From: Macrophomina tecta
Taxonomy: Eukaryota; Ascomycota; Dothideomycetes; Botryosphaeriales; Botryosphaeriaceae
Length of the DNA: 64,000 bases
NCBI GenBank assembly: GCA_024180945.1
Contig: JAKSGN010000002.1
Coordinates: 620,001-684,000, forward strand
Reading direction: 5' to 3'
Under the pieces are notes generated by a model. The model was not told the origin of the DNA. It ran no database searches and worked only from the letters and a program-made list of their open reading frames with translations. Positions 33,939 through 46,111 of this stretch are shown here, piece by piece (positions within the stretch are counted from its first letter, which is position 1; each line of letters starts with the position of its first letter). The translations under genes were made by a program, and so were the position numbers.

Positions 33939-34985
33939 CGATAGGTCGCGCTATTGAGTATGCGTATTCGCGTTGTGGCGGCCGGGTTAGTCAAGGTAGA
34001 CGTCTGGACAAGCCTCGGAAGGGCCGCGCCCGCGGTCGCTGTGCTTAGTTGTGCAAGAATGGAACGAATACGACTCAGTACGCAAACAGACGCAGAAAAT
34101 GGCCGCGCCGCTCAGTAGTGCGCACATGTGGTTGAGCAGACCCACGGACTCGCGCAGTCCTTTCCCCATAAGCGCAGACAATGATGCGGTCAGCGGTCGA
34201 CCCACGATGTGCCCGAGCGCGGGCTGATAGGGCAACAGTAGCGCGAGGCGTGCTGGACTCCGCCTCGAAACGGCCACGCAAAGCAATGGGCGCAGGGTCA
34301 TGCGGCGATGACAGTGGCCGAGGATTTGTGCGCCGCGGCCGTTGGTGGACGGTGGTTGCCGATCAGTCGCGGCCGGCAGCAGGCCGATGGGGCCCGGAAG
34401 CTGCGGGGAGAGAAGTATGGGCCGGGACCGGTTTTTGTGCCCTGATGAGAGCTGCCCAGGGCGCAAGTCGTGCCCCTAAGCAGCAGCGCAGAGACCCTTG
34501 AAACTCGCGACCAAGGCTGCATCCGTCGCGGCAAACGGCCGTCGCAATCTAAGGTCCTTTTGAGACGCGCCCCGTGCTGCCGCCGCCCATCACTCGCCCG
34601 TCCGGCGCCCTGGCGACTCGTGGCCGCCGAATTTCGCGCAAATGTCCACTATTTCAGCCAATGTTGTGCAAGCCTGTTCTCCCAGGGGGGTCCAGCTGGG
34701 CAATCTCCGCATAGTTACGCGCACGCCGCGCACTGCCTCAGCAATCATCTGCCCATCCCTCCACCCTCCACCGACCAAGCAGTGCCACAGCCTTGTCGCT
34801 CTTTCGCCAAGTTTCCCTAGGCCCCCCAGCTAACTTGTCACTCCTTATTACCCTTTCTCCTGCACCATCAAACTTGCTGTCACTCTCTTACCTGCCTTTC
34901 TTGTTGCGGCCCGCGCTCAAGAGCTGAACATCGGCCTCGATACTGGACAAGATTGCCGCGCGGATGCTCCAACGGAACACACAAT

Positions 34986-36702
34986 ATGCCTTTCAACCTC
35001 TCTCTCGCCCGGCCCCGCGCTCCGCGTTACGAGCCCCTTCGTCCATCCTCTTCCGACTCGGATGATACCGAACGCTCCTTCCCCGAGGCGTATTGCGACA
35101 CGCCCAAGTCCGACGACTTTTCTGAGCTTGCGGAGCGGACGGCGCGATGGGTGCCACTAACATACATACCTGCCATCAGAGGCGGCAATCTCAGCGACGT
35201 CTATCGCTATGGGAGCATGGCGAAGCCGCGTAGACCGCGGCGGACGATTCTGCGGTGCATCTTTTGGTCTCTGGTTCTGCTCCCTTACATATTGGGTCTC
35301 CTCGTTGTCACCACCATGGTTCTGAGACCGTCCTACACGCACGCGCCGGCTCACTATGACGAGCTACGAGAGCGGGCTACACAGTCGCTGGCTTCAGGCC
35401 GCGGAAACGTGAACAACGAGAAGGTCTTCATCGCCTCTAGCATCTATGACGACGAGGGGTTGTTGGTAGGTGGGGCGTGGGGCAAGGCTGTGTTGGACCT
35501 GGTCGATCTGCTCGGCCCGGACAACGTCTTCCTCAGCATTTACGAGAACGATCCCGACCCCATGGCTGCGGACGCCCTCGAGCAATTTAAGGAGAGAGTG
35601 ACCTGTGAGTGGTCCACATTACTGTGGGGAGACTGCGGGATTTCAACTAACCCGAGAAGGCAACTCATCGATCGTTTCCGAGCATCTTCCCCTCGACGAG
35701 GTCCGCCGGGTTACTCTGCCCAACGGCGAGCAACGCATCAAGCGCATAGCATACCTAGCGGAAGTTCGCAACCGCGCTCTTCGCCCCCTGCAAGGCGCCG
35801 AAATTGCTTTCGACAAAGTGCTTTTCCTCAATGACGTCTACTTCGACCCCGTGGACGCTGCACAACTCCTGTTCTCTACGAATGTCGACCAGAATGGCCG
35901 CACTAACTACCGCGGTGCTTGTGCCGTCGATTTCATTAATCCTTTCAAGTTTTACGATACATTTGCATCCCGGGATTTGGAAGGCCACAGCATGGGTCTG
36001 CCGTTCTTCCCATGGTTCCCTGATGCTGGCTATGGAGACACTAGGCAGGATGTTGTTGACCAGAAGGACGCTGTGCGCGTACGCAGCTGCTGGGGGGGTA
36101 TGGTGAGCTATGAGGCGAAGTGGTTCCAGGGGACCGAGGCCCTCGCTTCGACTGATCCTTCCGAGGGCACGGCTTGGGGAGTTGCCACGGCTGCTGGCCG
36201 AGAGGACCCACAAATTCCGGCTAACAGCTCCGCTATTCGCTTCCGCTTTGAAGACCGCACGTACTGGGACGCCTCGGAATGCTGCCTCGTCAATGCAGAC
36301 ATTCAGAAGCCTCGCGATCCCAAGAATCCACATGCTCCCAGCGGAATCTACATGAACCCCTACATCCGCACCGCTTACGATGAGCGGACCCTCTCATGGC
36401 TGTGGCTGACACGCCGGCCTGAGCGGCTCTACTCCTCAATCCACAACATCCTGAACTGGTTCATCGGACTGCCTGGTCTCAACCCTCGTCGCTTGCAGGA
36501 GCCCGGACAGGAAATTACGGAAAAGATCTGGGAGTATAACAAGCCATATGAAGCGGGCAAGGACATGACAGGCCAGTGGAAAGACGTCAAAGCTGTGGCG
36601 CCTCCTGGATTTTTCTGCGGAAGCAGGAAGCTGCTCGTGCTTGGCGAGAAAGAGGACGAGCCCAAGTGGATGAGGCTGCCTACTCCACCGGAGATTATTT
36701 AA
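34986..36702 (+). CDS. alpha-1,3-mannosyltransferase-like protein (GT69, CAP59/Cmt1 family)
   Basis: Exons 34986-35604 and 35660-36702 encode 553 residues. The protein is a type II membrane protein: a ~95-residue cytosolic N-terminus, one membrane segment (IFWSLVLLPYILGLLVVTTMVL, about 97-118), then a large lumenal catalytic part. Family hallmarks include FIASSIYDDEGLLV near the start of the domain, FLSIYENDPDP, the spliced VTCGNSSIVSEHLPLDEV-like core, KVLFLNDVYFDP, and CAVDFINPFKFYDTFASRD. In Cryptococcus, relatives (Cmt1, Cap59) act in capsule or glycan synthesis; in ascomycetes the acceptor is unknown. The location is probably Golgi. The intron lies between E-R-V-T and the Cys codon it completes. 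Confidence 0.9.
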
Positions 36703-36738
36703 CTCTGCCTGGCTATTCTCTTTTCGTTCATGTCTTCC

Positions 36739-36759
36739 TTTTTTTTTTTTTTTTTTTTT
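36739..36759. repeat. poly-T tract (21 nt)
   Basis: Uninterrupted T run about 35 bp after the GT69 stop codon, in the likely 3' UTR. Confidence 0.7.
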
Positions 36760-37506
36760 AACACTCGCTTGGCGTTTTGCCGGCTTAGATGGCGTGGTTT
36801 GGATGCCACGCCAATTGCATAGCGGAGGCGTTATGTTCTCACAGGCGTACTCTTTGAAATTATTACGGATTAGGAGCATTAGAGGGCTCCATAGAAGAAT
36901 GCGGATACAGGAAACGGGACTAAAGATACCAGGGTTTGGCTGGTTTATGAGGCGGCCCACGACCAACAAGAGTTTTATCGCACTAGCTACATTGTAATCG
37001 AAGAAATCCACCTTTTTCCCAAGATTGATACGCCACGCTCCGATCACGCAGGGGCCACAAGTCTTGATATGTGCTTGGCCTTCTGCGCCTTCGCGGAGCC
37101 TGAAGTCTGTTCCTGGGAAGTCACGTGAAGGAGCTCGGCGGTGGCTCAAGGGACAGTGCAGCGAAGACGTCACGATGTGCGGGCTCTGAAACTGCGCCCA
37201 AACCCATCTCAACAGCAGCCTTCTGAGACTTGAAATGCCCAGCATGCCCCATCCCGGCCGAGGCGCTTGATCGGGAGACCCATGATGATGACGGGGCCTT
37301 GGTTGGTTCCTTTCTCGGCCGCACCGGCGCACGTTGTTGGGAACGTGTACCCGAGCTTCCGGGGCTATCGTCTATCATGATGATGCCAACGACTTTCACG
37401 TGCTGATTTCTTCCCATTCTCACTCCACCGCCCAATTCCCCCCTGCACGCCTTTACCTCTTCTCTCGACGCAATTTTCGTCTTCAATTGGTCTCATCGTG
37501 CACGCT

Positions 37507-37518
37507 ATGGCGAGGTGA
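37507..37518 (+). promoter_or_regulatory. four-codon upstream ORF in the P450 leader
   Basis: ATGGCGAGGTGA (Met-Ala-Arg-stop) lies 10 nt before the P450 start codon. If the transcript starts upstream, ribosomes would meet this ATG first, and the tiny gap leaves little room to reinitiate. It may lower translation; the transcript start is unknown. Confidence 0.4.
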
Positions 37519-37528
37519 AAAGCAGAAA

Positions 37529-39298
37529 ATGTATGGTTCCGGCGACTCCGCTCACCCTTCTCTGATTTTAGCCGCTGGGCTCCTTCTCGCATACCTCGTC
37601 TACGGTGGCGTGTATCGACTTGTCCTCAGCCCGATTGCCCGCTTCCCAGGCCCGCGTCTCGCCGCATTGACTTTCTGGTACGAGTTCTATTACGATGTTG
37701 TGCTCTCCGGACGATACACTTGGCGAATCGCGGAGATGCACGAGAAGTATGGTAACATGACCCAGCGACCGATTGTTCCTCTCGTGGCTGTATTTCCTTG
37801 CTCAGACTAACATGCTACTTACAGGCCCTGTGGTCCGGATAAACCCATATGAGCTCCATGTCAATGTTCCGGAATTTTACGACACCCTGTACGTCTCCAC
37901 CGCAAGCGGGAGGCGCACCGAAAAGTGGGAATGGTCAGCCAAGATGTTTGGCACCACAAACGCGGCGGTAGGGACTGCTTCTCATGCTCTGCACCGCGTT
38001 CGCCGCGCTGCATTAAACCCGTTCTTCTCGCGGCGCAGTGTCGCGAGGCTGGAACCAGTAATTCAAGCCAATGTCAACAAGCTGAGAAAGCGGTTGGAAG
38101 GGTTTGCCGATAAGGGAAAATCGGTGAACGTGACCGATGCACTCACAGCGCTGAGTGCGGATGTTATTGGCGACTTTGCGTTTGGACGGAGTTATGGATT
38201 CTTGGACGCAGAGGATTTCAACCCTGGGTGGCATAAGCTGATGCTCGTAAGTCGGACTAGCTTCGATACCTGTTGCAAGACACAATGCCACGTGCTGAAG
38301 TGACATTCCTGCAGGATTTAAGCAGAGGCACACATTTGATGAAACAGTTTGGTTGGCTATACGCCATTCTGACCTGCATCCCGCAGAGACTCGTTTCAAT
38401 CATTCACCCTCTCACCAAAGAGTTATTTGACGTCCAAAACAGCATCACGGCCCAGATAGAGGACATCAAGTCTGGCAAATCAACCATCACCCGAAAGGAA
38501 CACAACAAGGATTCGATGCCTCCAACAATCCTCCATGACCTCCTGAGCACTAAAAACAACCTACCGCCTCCCGAGCTCACAACCCCGCGCCTCACTGAAG
38601 AGGCATTTACCCTCCTTGGCGCCGGCACCGTCACCACCGCTCACACTCTCGCGACTACCATCTATCACGTCCTCGCCAGTTCCTCCTGTCTCGACCGCCT
38701 GCAAACCGAACTAGCTTCCCTCTACCAATCACTTCCCGAAGGAGAACAGCCCACGTGGACCAACCTCGAACAACTTCCCTACCTCTCCGCCGTCCTGTTC
38801 GAAGGCCTGCGCCTCAGCTATGGCGTGAGTCACAGGCTCCCGCGCATATCGCCAGACACGGCGTTGCACGTGCCGGATGTCGACGAGGCGGTGACGACCA
38901 TTCCACCCGGCGTCCCTGTCAGCATGACGCAGATGTTCATCCATGAGGACCCGTCGATCTTTCCAGAACCAACTGCTTTCAGACCGGAGCGCTGGTTGGA
39001 GGACTCTGATCAGGTGGGAGTGTCTGATGAAGAGAGGACGAAGAGGAAGGAAGAGATTGCACGCAGGAGGAGATTCTTGGTGCCTTTCAGCAAGGGGACA
39101 AGGCAATGCGTGGGAATGAACTTGGCGTATGCGGAGATGTATTTGGGGCTGGCGGGGCTGTTGAAGCCGGGGTTGGGTTTAGAGCTGTGGGAGACGGGAG
39201 AGGAGGATGTGAGGTGTGCGCATGATTGGTTTAACCCGGCGCCGGTGATGGGAAGTAAGGGGGTGAGGGTCATGGTGAAAAAGGAAATTCGAGCTTGA
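37529..39298 (+). CDS. cytochrome P450 monooxygenase
   Basis: Exons 37529-37751, 37825-38246 and 38315-39298 encode 542 residues. A membrane anchor ([18 protein letters not shown]) precedes the proline-rich hinge [12 protein letters not shown]. The I-helix motif is GAGTVTT (~317), ExxR is EGLR (~377), PERW follows, and the heme-binding loop is [10 protein letters not shown] (~471), a full match to FxxGxRxCxG. Intron 1 removal gives [16 protein letters not shown], the expected P450 signature, and its branch site is GACTAAC. The order of motifs and the PVVRINPxELHV sequence suggest the branch that includes trichodiene-oxygenase-like CYPs, but substrate cannot be told. No terpene or polyketide synthase lies nearby. 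It is an ER-membrane enzyme needing a P450 reductase. Confidence 0.94.
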
Positions 39299-41084
39299 AA
39301 ACGTTTCAGAGATGACGGTTGGTGTTGAGCATGAGAGCGATGGCGTTCTATTTCAATACAGACCGCGGTAACCGAGAGGTTGGGCTAGGGGAATGGAGTA
39401 CCAGAGGGGGGGGGGGGGAATGAAGTAAGTGATTGGATGGTTACCTAGCACGGGTGTGCCGTTACTCGTGGGCTCCCCAACATGCGTAAGGTTGAATCGC
39501 GCCAATATTCAAAAGACCTTGCATTTAATCATATCTGCGGCAATCACATTCAGCAACGACTCCTGAGCCTCTCAATAGAAATGTCGATTAACAGTGACCT
39601 GGTCCACTTGAATCGGCTCCAAAACCGGCCGTCGGCCACGGATGATAATAAGTAACACCGCTTAGCAACGATGCTGCCGTGGTCCCAAAGCGCATGGAGA
39701 GATGGCAAAGAACCAAGGCTAAGAGACATTTTCGTTTCCCCAGGGGCAAATTCGAGCAGATGACTTTCAGGAGCCCTGAAAAAAGAGATCTGTCATCCTC
39801 GCCGTTGCACGTATTAGGGCTCAACCTATCCTCATAACACTCAAATGAAGAGGGTACGGTATAAGTGAGCCGAGGATGTGTGTGTTGAGCTGCTTGGAGG
39901 AGAAGAAGTACAGGCTTCTTACAGGTGGCCAATCCATAAACAGGGCGAGACACATGCTAGACGCTTCTGCAGGATCAGCCATGCGGCATGCAATGAAGGC
40001 AGCAGCAAACGAATCCTTGCCCGCAAGTGGGAAAGCAGCTGAGCAGCTGAAAGAGTACTAAAAGAAGTCACGGAATATTCCGTCAAAAGAGGAAAATGGT
40101 GCCATGCCGCCTCTGAATGAACGAAATAATAGGGAACAGATGCACGGGAAGAAGCTGCTCAATCAGCTGCTCACCTTGAAACCTAAAAGAAATATCAAAC
40201 GCATGACGGGATCGACTGGGAGCTTCGAACTGAGAAACAGGAAGCACGGCTAGAAAAGAGATTTCCACAGGGTACAGAGGTAATGTAGCATTGTGCAGCT
40301 CCGATGCTCGGGGTTTAAGGTCGGTGTTAAAAAATGTCACAACCTTCCGTCACCTGACACATTTCCTGATGGAGTAGCAACTACCAGGTCGCACATGTGG
40401 TTGAACAAGATTTTCGCGTTTCTGGTTCCACAGTGCTCCTGCATTGTCATGAAAATATTAGCATGAAATAGTAATCCAAGGCTGACGACAGTGCGGGGTG
40501 CCAGCGAGTGGGTGGACATGCATTGCGCCATCACGATACCCGATCACTCAATAGCAGCCGAAGGCGCCAAGACCAGCGACACCACAACACTTCGACGAAT
40601 AGATGGACAGCAAAATCCAGTTTAATCGCGCTCTCTTGCAATTTGAATCGGAACCATCAATGCATCGACTTGACAGAGCACAGCCCCCCAACGCCGGCGC
40701 GGGAGATGCGTGTCATAGGCTGATCTAATCGCGTTTATCAAGCCGCCTAGAGACACTCCTACATATCTGTTCCCCGCTTTCCAAGGTCCCGCGTTGCGCG
40801 CCTCGTCTGCGCGGCCTGGCGACGCGGGTATCCATCCTATCCTGCCAATTTGGCCGCCGGATCAGTCCAGCCCCGATTGTCGCCATGGCACGTGAGATGC
40901 CGACTTATCCACCCCAATGGCGCTTTGAAATCCTGCAGCAATCCCATGTTGCTTGTCCGGGCGTCGAATATATATTTTGCCTGGCCCTAAAGTTTTGTTG
41001 CTCTTCGTTTGGATGTAATTCGAAAGCTTTCTTCTCCCACAGCCCCCCAGAAACAAAAAGGAAAACCCCACAAGACCAAACAGA
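39299..41084. other. gene-free stretch with poly-G run
   Basis: About 1.8 kb between two plus-strand genes. A 13-nt G run is at 39406-39418. Frames here are short (under ~120 codons) and unconvincing. The last ~200 bases are likely the dioxygenase promoter and leader. Confidence 0.45.
39406..39418. repeat. poly-G tract (13 nt)
   Basis: Uninterrupted run of G in the 3' flank of the P450 gene; it may be a site of sequencing-length error. Confidence 0.6.
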
Positions 41085-42261
41085 ATGGCACCATCCGCCA
41101 TTGAACACGAGGTCGTCGTGCCGCCCTCGAAGGCGGAGGTTCCTCACCGCGAGCCGCTGAAGCTTTCAGGTGCTCTGGACAAGTACGAATCTTTTGAGGT
41201 CACACCCATCATCGGCACCGAGTTCAAGGACGTGGATCTTGCCGAGTGGATCAATGCACCCAACTCAGACGAGCTTTTGAGAGATCTTGCTATCACCAGT
41301 AAGTCTGAAGCTCAAAGTCCGGGGAAGCAGATGTCTTGGGTTAGTCGTACTCACATACAATTTTCCAGTCTCCCGCCGCGGCGTTGTCTTCTTCCGCGCT
41401 CAAAACAACCTCACGAACGACCTACAAAAGCAATTGAACCACCGTTTGGGCGAACTCACTGGAAAGCCAGCCTCCTCCACCTTGCACATCCACCCCATCC
41501 TCAACGACGACCGCGAACTCGGTGGAAGCGATCCCCAAATCAGCACGATTTCGTCCGAGCAGCGCAAGAAGTATTACGACCCAGTCAAGCACTTCGCCCT
41601 CTCGGACAAGAAGCAAGAGTCCGCGCAGTGGCACTCCGACATCCAGTTCGAGCCTGTGCCCGCCGATTACACCTCGCTCCGTCTGGTCGAGCTTCCGCGC
41701 ACCGGCGGCGACACGCTGTGGGCTAGCGGCTACGACCTCTACGACCGCCTCTCTGCGCCTTACCAGAAGTTCATCGAGACGCTGACGGCCAACTTCGAGG
41801 CGCCCTTCTTCAATGATGTGGCGCAGAATGGCGGCTTCAGCGTGTACGAGAAGCCGCGTGGCTCGCCCGAGAACGTCGGCGACGTCCTCAAGGCCACGCA
41901 TCCCGTCGTGCGCACCAACCCCGTCACCGGCTGGAAGAGCATCTTCCCCGTCGGCGCCTTCCCCAAGAGCATCAACGGCCTCACTAAGCAGGAGGGCGAC
42001 CACCTGCTGCACTGGTTCTTGGACTTGGTCTACAAGAACCACGATCTGCAGGTCAGGTTCAGGTGGCAGAACAAAAACGACATCGCCATCTGGGACAACA
42101 GGAGCGTCTTCCACACTGCGACGTTCGATTATGACCACATTGGCCCCCGCTTTGGCAATAGGGCCGTCGGTATTGGCGAGAGGCCGTACTTTGACCCCAA
42201 CAGTTCGTCCAGGAAGGAAGCATTGGCAAGGGAGGAGGCGGAGTTGCAGGCAAAGGCTTGA
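41085..42261 (+). CDS. TauD/TfdA-type Fe(II)/2-oxoglutarate dioxygenase (Jlp1-like)
   Basis: Exons 41085-41298 and 41369-42261 encode 368 residues. The iron-binding facial triad is visible: HxD in WHSDIQFEP and the distal His in NRSVFHTATFDY. The Arg that binds 2-oxoglutarate is probably in GIGERPYF. N-terminal GTEFKDVDLAEW and RRGVVFFRAQ, completed by splicing, are typical of fungal relatives of yeast Jlp1, a sulfonate/alpha-ketoglutarate dioxygenase that releases sulfite from taurine-like compounds. The exact substrate is inference. Single intron with a GTAAGT donor. The leader is short and A-rich. A Pth11-like receptor gene follows after 1.4 kb. Confidence 0.92.
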
Positions 42262-43705
42262 ATCGAGGTCTGGATAGTTTGATTTCGTAGGTGTGAAAAA
42301 GGGGCGGTAGAAGTGTTGAACGAGTTTCAGGCGCGCGATACACCGCCCACGGGACGACCGTAATGAAAGAAAAAAGAAATTGGGGAAAAGATTCCGTGTC
42401 GCGTCACATTCAGGCGACCAAATATCTCAATTGAATCGTCCTTATTGAATTCACCTGCAAACCGCTCTGGGTGCGCATGATTCCTCGGTTCCGCACGTTT
42501 GAGTTGTGAGGTGTTCTGTTTTAAGCTTTCCGGAAACTCAATCTTACATGGTGACGAATCAACCAGTGGAGAGCGGTTGCCCGCTTTAACGCTCTTTGAA
42601 ACAAACTTCACCGGCTCTTACTGTCCATTCGGCAAGGTGATTCTCCCTCGTTGCTCACTCATTGAAGCCGAAGTAAGTAGTACTGTCCCACGATAATGAG
42701 CCGCTCCCCGGATCACACATCCGAAAGGCTTGACGTCCAATTATAGAAACATGCCTTGACCTCAAGCAGCAAATGGACTGTGCCTGGTTCCGTTGCGCGG
42801 CGAAGAGACCCACTTGAGGGGAGAGACCCGTGCGATAGGGACATCAAGAATATTATAGTCTGTAAGGAGCGCTTATCGGTTGAAGCAGCCAAGGTATCCC
42901 TCCTCCCGCATCCTCTGACGGACATATTTCGAGGCGAGGGTTCCGGAGCACCTACCCGCATACCCCAATGCACCACTACCGTTCCTAAGCTACTCTGCGT
43001 GTTCGCTCGCGGAACTTGCCCCCTTAGCTACAGCGCCTAAAGTTGGCTGTCGATTTTGCTGTCAAGATTGTCTCTGCCTCAATGCCGTCCAGATATCCGA
43101 CCTTGTGCAAGCGCCGTTTGAGGTTCAAGAAACGGCGCAGCTCGTGCCCAATCGACCATTCCATGGTGCGTAAGACCTTTTACGGTTGTAATCTGCAGGG
43201 CCTCTCCTCACCGCGCCGGAAAAATGCCATTGGCATTGGTATTAGCAGACTATGGCTGTCAGCCACCAAACTAGCCGCAAAACAAGCTTCAGTGACTAGT
43301 GTATGGATTCCCCACCGATCCGCGGTGGAAGCTCTTACTATGCTCCCATTGGTCCATTTCTCGAGCCGCCTCGAGATTTCCGGCGTTTTTCTCGCCAATG
43401 TATGATGTGCTGCATAGCACAACACTGTGTCATCCCGCCTGATGTCGGAAAACATTCAGGAACCAAGGCGAGAGATACCCAGCGCAAGGCACCCCCACCC
43501 GTGTTTCGAAGCTGGCAGCGCGGGTTCCGGATCCGCCGTTGTCGGACGCTGCCGCCCCATAGATTATGAGAGGTCCTTAGTGATCGCGCCAGCGCGGGCT
43601 CCCTTGGTTGGGCATTAGAGTTTGTAATGGCCTGGTCAACCGCGCGCTGTCAACGGGAACGCCGAAACATCGCTGTTTCGTTGCACTCGCCGCTTCTCGC
43701 TCGCG
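42262..43705. other. intergenic, nothing recognised
   Basis: About 1.4 kb without a credible gene on either strand. A frame of 120 codons at 43043-43405 lacks an ATG start and family features. Confidence 0.45.
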
Positions 43706-45133
43706 ATGGGCCGAACGCTGAAGCCGCCGCCCGACCTGGTCCTCGCCTGGCAGACGCACGCGTATCCTCATGGCGAACGGCGAGACTGGACGCTGCTGAT
43801 TGTAGCCACCGTCTTTAGCGCTCCCACAGTCGTTTCCGTCCTGATTCGCTTGATTGCACGTTTCGCAGTCCAGCGGAACCCTGGATTGGATGATCTCTTT
43901 ATCGCTCCCGCGCTGGTAAGATCGCGCCTATCCGCTGGCATGGGAGAAGTACACTCACAACTTCAGGTGCTTACGGTTGCATTAAACGTCTGCATTGCAT
44001 ATAGTGAGGAACGCGACCCAGGAGCTTTCGGGCCTACCTTGACTTACACTTGCTTCTCCCAGCGTCACGACACGGGTTCGATAGGCATGTCTGGGACCTC
44101 ACCCCCACGATGGCTGTGGACATCAGAAAGGTACGCCCCTGCTCTGTTTGACGCGGCGCACCTGCTAACTGATTGGCCCTTGCAAAAGTTCACTTTCGCC
44201 ATCTCCTTTCTGTACATCTGGGGCACCAGCCTCACCAAAGTCTCCGTGCTCTTCTTCTACCGGCGCCTCACCGGTTCCCTGTCGATACCCTTTCTTTACG
44301 CCGTCTACGCCTCCATCCTCTACGTCGCTGCCTATCTCGTTGCCTTCACCATCTCCCTGATCTTCATTTGTCGCCCAATATCCGCCTATTGGATGCAGGT
44401 TGACTTCTTCTGGGCCGCCGCCAACGCCAAAGAATTCCGCTGCATAGATGAAGGCGCCACACTGATTGCGACCAACGCAATATCCATCTCTCAAGATTTC
44501 TTGGCGTGCGTCATGCCGGCCATGCTCCTTTGGGCCCTACATGTTAGCAAGCGACAGAAGGTCGCGATGGGGTCGCTACTCGGATTTTCCATCTTGTGAG
44601 TCCACCTTATTTCCATCCCATTCTCGCAGCTCTGCTAATGAAAAAGTCAGCCCGTGCGTCGCCGGTATCCTCCGCTTCGTCTACCTTTACCGCGCCGCAT
44701 ACACAACCTACGATATTGCGTGGAGATGTGCCCTTCGTGGATGTGGACGATTTTCGAGGCGAATGTTGGAATTCTGTGTGCTTCCGTTCCTGCGCTGCGT
44801 ATCTACTTCAAGCGGACGATACTGTCGTCCCTCCAGCGGTCGAGAAGCGTGGACCGAGTAAGCGGCAAAGCCGTGCCAATTGCTGTAGGGAGAGCGAGCA
44901 GAGGTGCTACGAGGAAGTTCCTGGCTGGGGGAGGTGACCGTAGTTCGGAGTACGGAATCGCGAAAGTCTCGACTACCAGCACGACAGAGTCTTCTGGGAT
45001 TCTCAGGCCGGAGGATCTTGCGTTGGGGGCCTTGGAAAGGCCGGTCGAGTTGAAGGATGACAAAGCAAGCAGGATGAACGAATCGATCGAGTCTTCTAGT
45101 TATGCTTTGGAGGAAAGAAGACTAGCCTGGTGA
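43706..45133 (+). pseudogene. Pth11-like rhodopsin-type membrane protein with one-base frameshift
   Basis: Segments 43706-43915, 43967-44003, 44063-44130, 44189-44595 and 44651-45133 assemble into a fungal seven-helix (Pth11/SAT4-type rhodopsin domain) protein: HGFDRHVWDL, FLYIWGTSLTKVSVLFFYRRL, LIFICRPISAYW, then VYLYRAAYTTYDIAW. At about 44721-44723 the frame breaks. The continuation PSWMWTIFEANVGILCASVPAL and the tail run in the next frame. Total exon length is 1205 nt, one short of a multiple of three. One missing G near GCGTGGAGATG would explain it. No intron fits there. Either this is a recent pseudogene, a receptor truncated after helix six, or a sequencing error. Codon quality after the break remains gene-like, suggesting the change is recent or artefactual. 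Confidence 0.82.
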
Positions 45134-46111
45134 AAAGGTCGATTGTAAAGGAAGGTGAAGGCGTTGGGGCTCGGTGATACCCGCCCACAGTTGCATGTGG
45201 CCAAAATTTTGGAAGGCTTGATAGGATCGAGCACTGGCGTTAGGCAATATCAATTGGGTTTTCGTATGGACCACTGAATCAAAGCACAAAATTATCCGCG
45301 TCTTGCGAGCACACAGAGGCACCCTTGCGAGGCGTAATAGAATCGACTTTAGGTCCGTCAGTTTTCGTACTGTGGCTAAAATCCCCAGCCTACTCTTGAG
45401 TTTCCCTTCTCAATCCCCCGGTGCGTCGAATGTAAGCGGCCGATAGGCCGCCCACTGCACCATCAGGGACCATCAGGCGAGATATCCAGCACAGTGGAAC
45501 AGACACTCACTTTCGCTTTATGCACTACATCCACCTTATCTCTGTCCAAGTCGTCTAGGTGAATCACTCACACGATTAGCTTTAAGCTGGAGGTCACATA
45601 CTCTCGGCGGCAAGTAGCATCCGAGGTGCAGGCCTCATGGGACACTCGGCCTGCTCCTTCATCTCATGCTTGAAAACTCAGCGAAAATCATTCGGACCGG
45701 CGGTTGACTGCATTAATGTGTTGTATGACCACAATTTGAAGTCAGAGGGCTTTTGCAACCCTGTCTGCTGAGAGGCCGTAGAACGCAGGCTTTGGTAAAA
45801 TAGGGTAGTGTGGCAGTGAGATGGCAGAAGGCGAGCTAAGTTGGCAGTTGACAGTTGTTTTATGCTCGCACATGTATCAGCCTTTAATCGGACGCTTTAT
45901 GCGACAAAGAGTCGCGGTTTCAAAGCGGCAGAAGCTGTGAGGGTTAAGATGGAGAGCGGCTCTGAAACGTGGGCAGGAAAAGTGCGCTTACCTGATCCGT
46001 GCTAGCGCGACATGTGAGATCCAAGCTCCAATGAGCTCATCACTTTTTCTCTAAACAAACCATCACCCAGAACCCATCCGGGGCCATCGAACACACAAAA
46101 TCGCGGTTGAA
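45134..46111. other. intergenic, nothing recognised
   Basis: About 1 kb, moderately AT-rich. Probably 3' flank of the receptor gene and promoter of the NAD-binding protein gene. No gene is seen. Confidence 0.45.

Larger units (their letters stand above)
32606..34985. other. gene-poor stretch before the GT69 gene
   Basis: About 2.4 kb. It includes a purine-rich run at 33325-33357, one possible small gene on the minus strand near 33.7-33.9 kb (listed separately) and a GC-rich leader before the glycosyltransferase. No other gene is seen. Confidence 0.45.
36703..37528. other. intergenic with poly-T tract; P450 promoter
   Basis: Contains a 21-nt T run at 36739-36759 shortly after the GT69 stop, then about 750 bases without a supported gene. 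The right end is the leader of the P450 gene. Confidence 0.5.

Noticed and set aside
36436..37332. 298-codon minus-strand frame
   Set aside because: It crosses the end of the GT69 gene and a poly-T tract (read as poly-Lys); chance frame.
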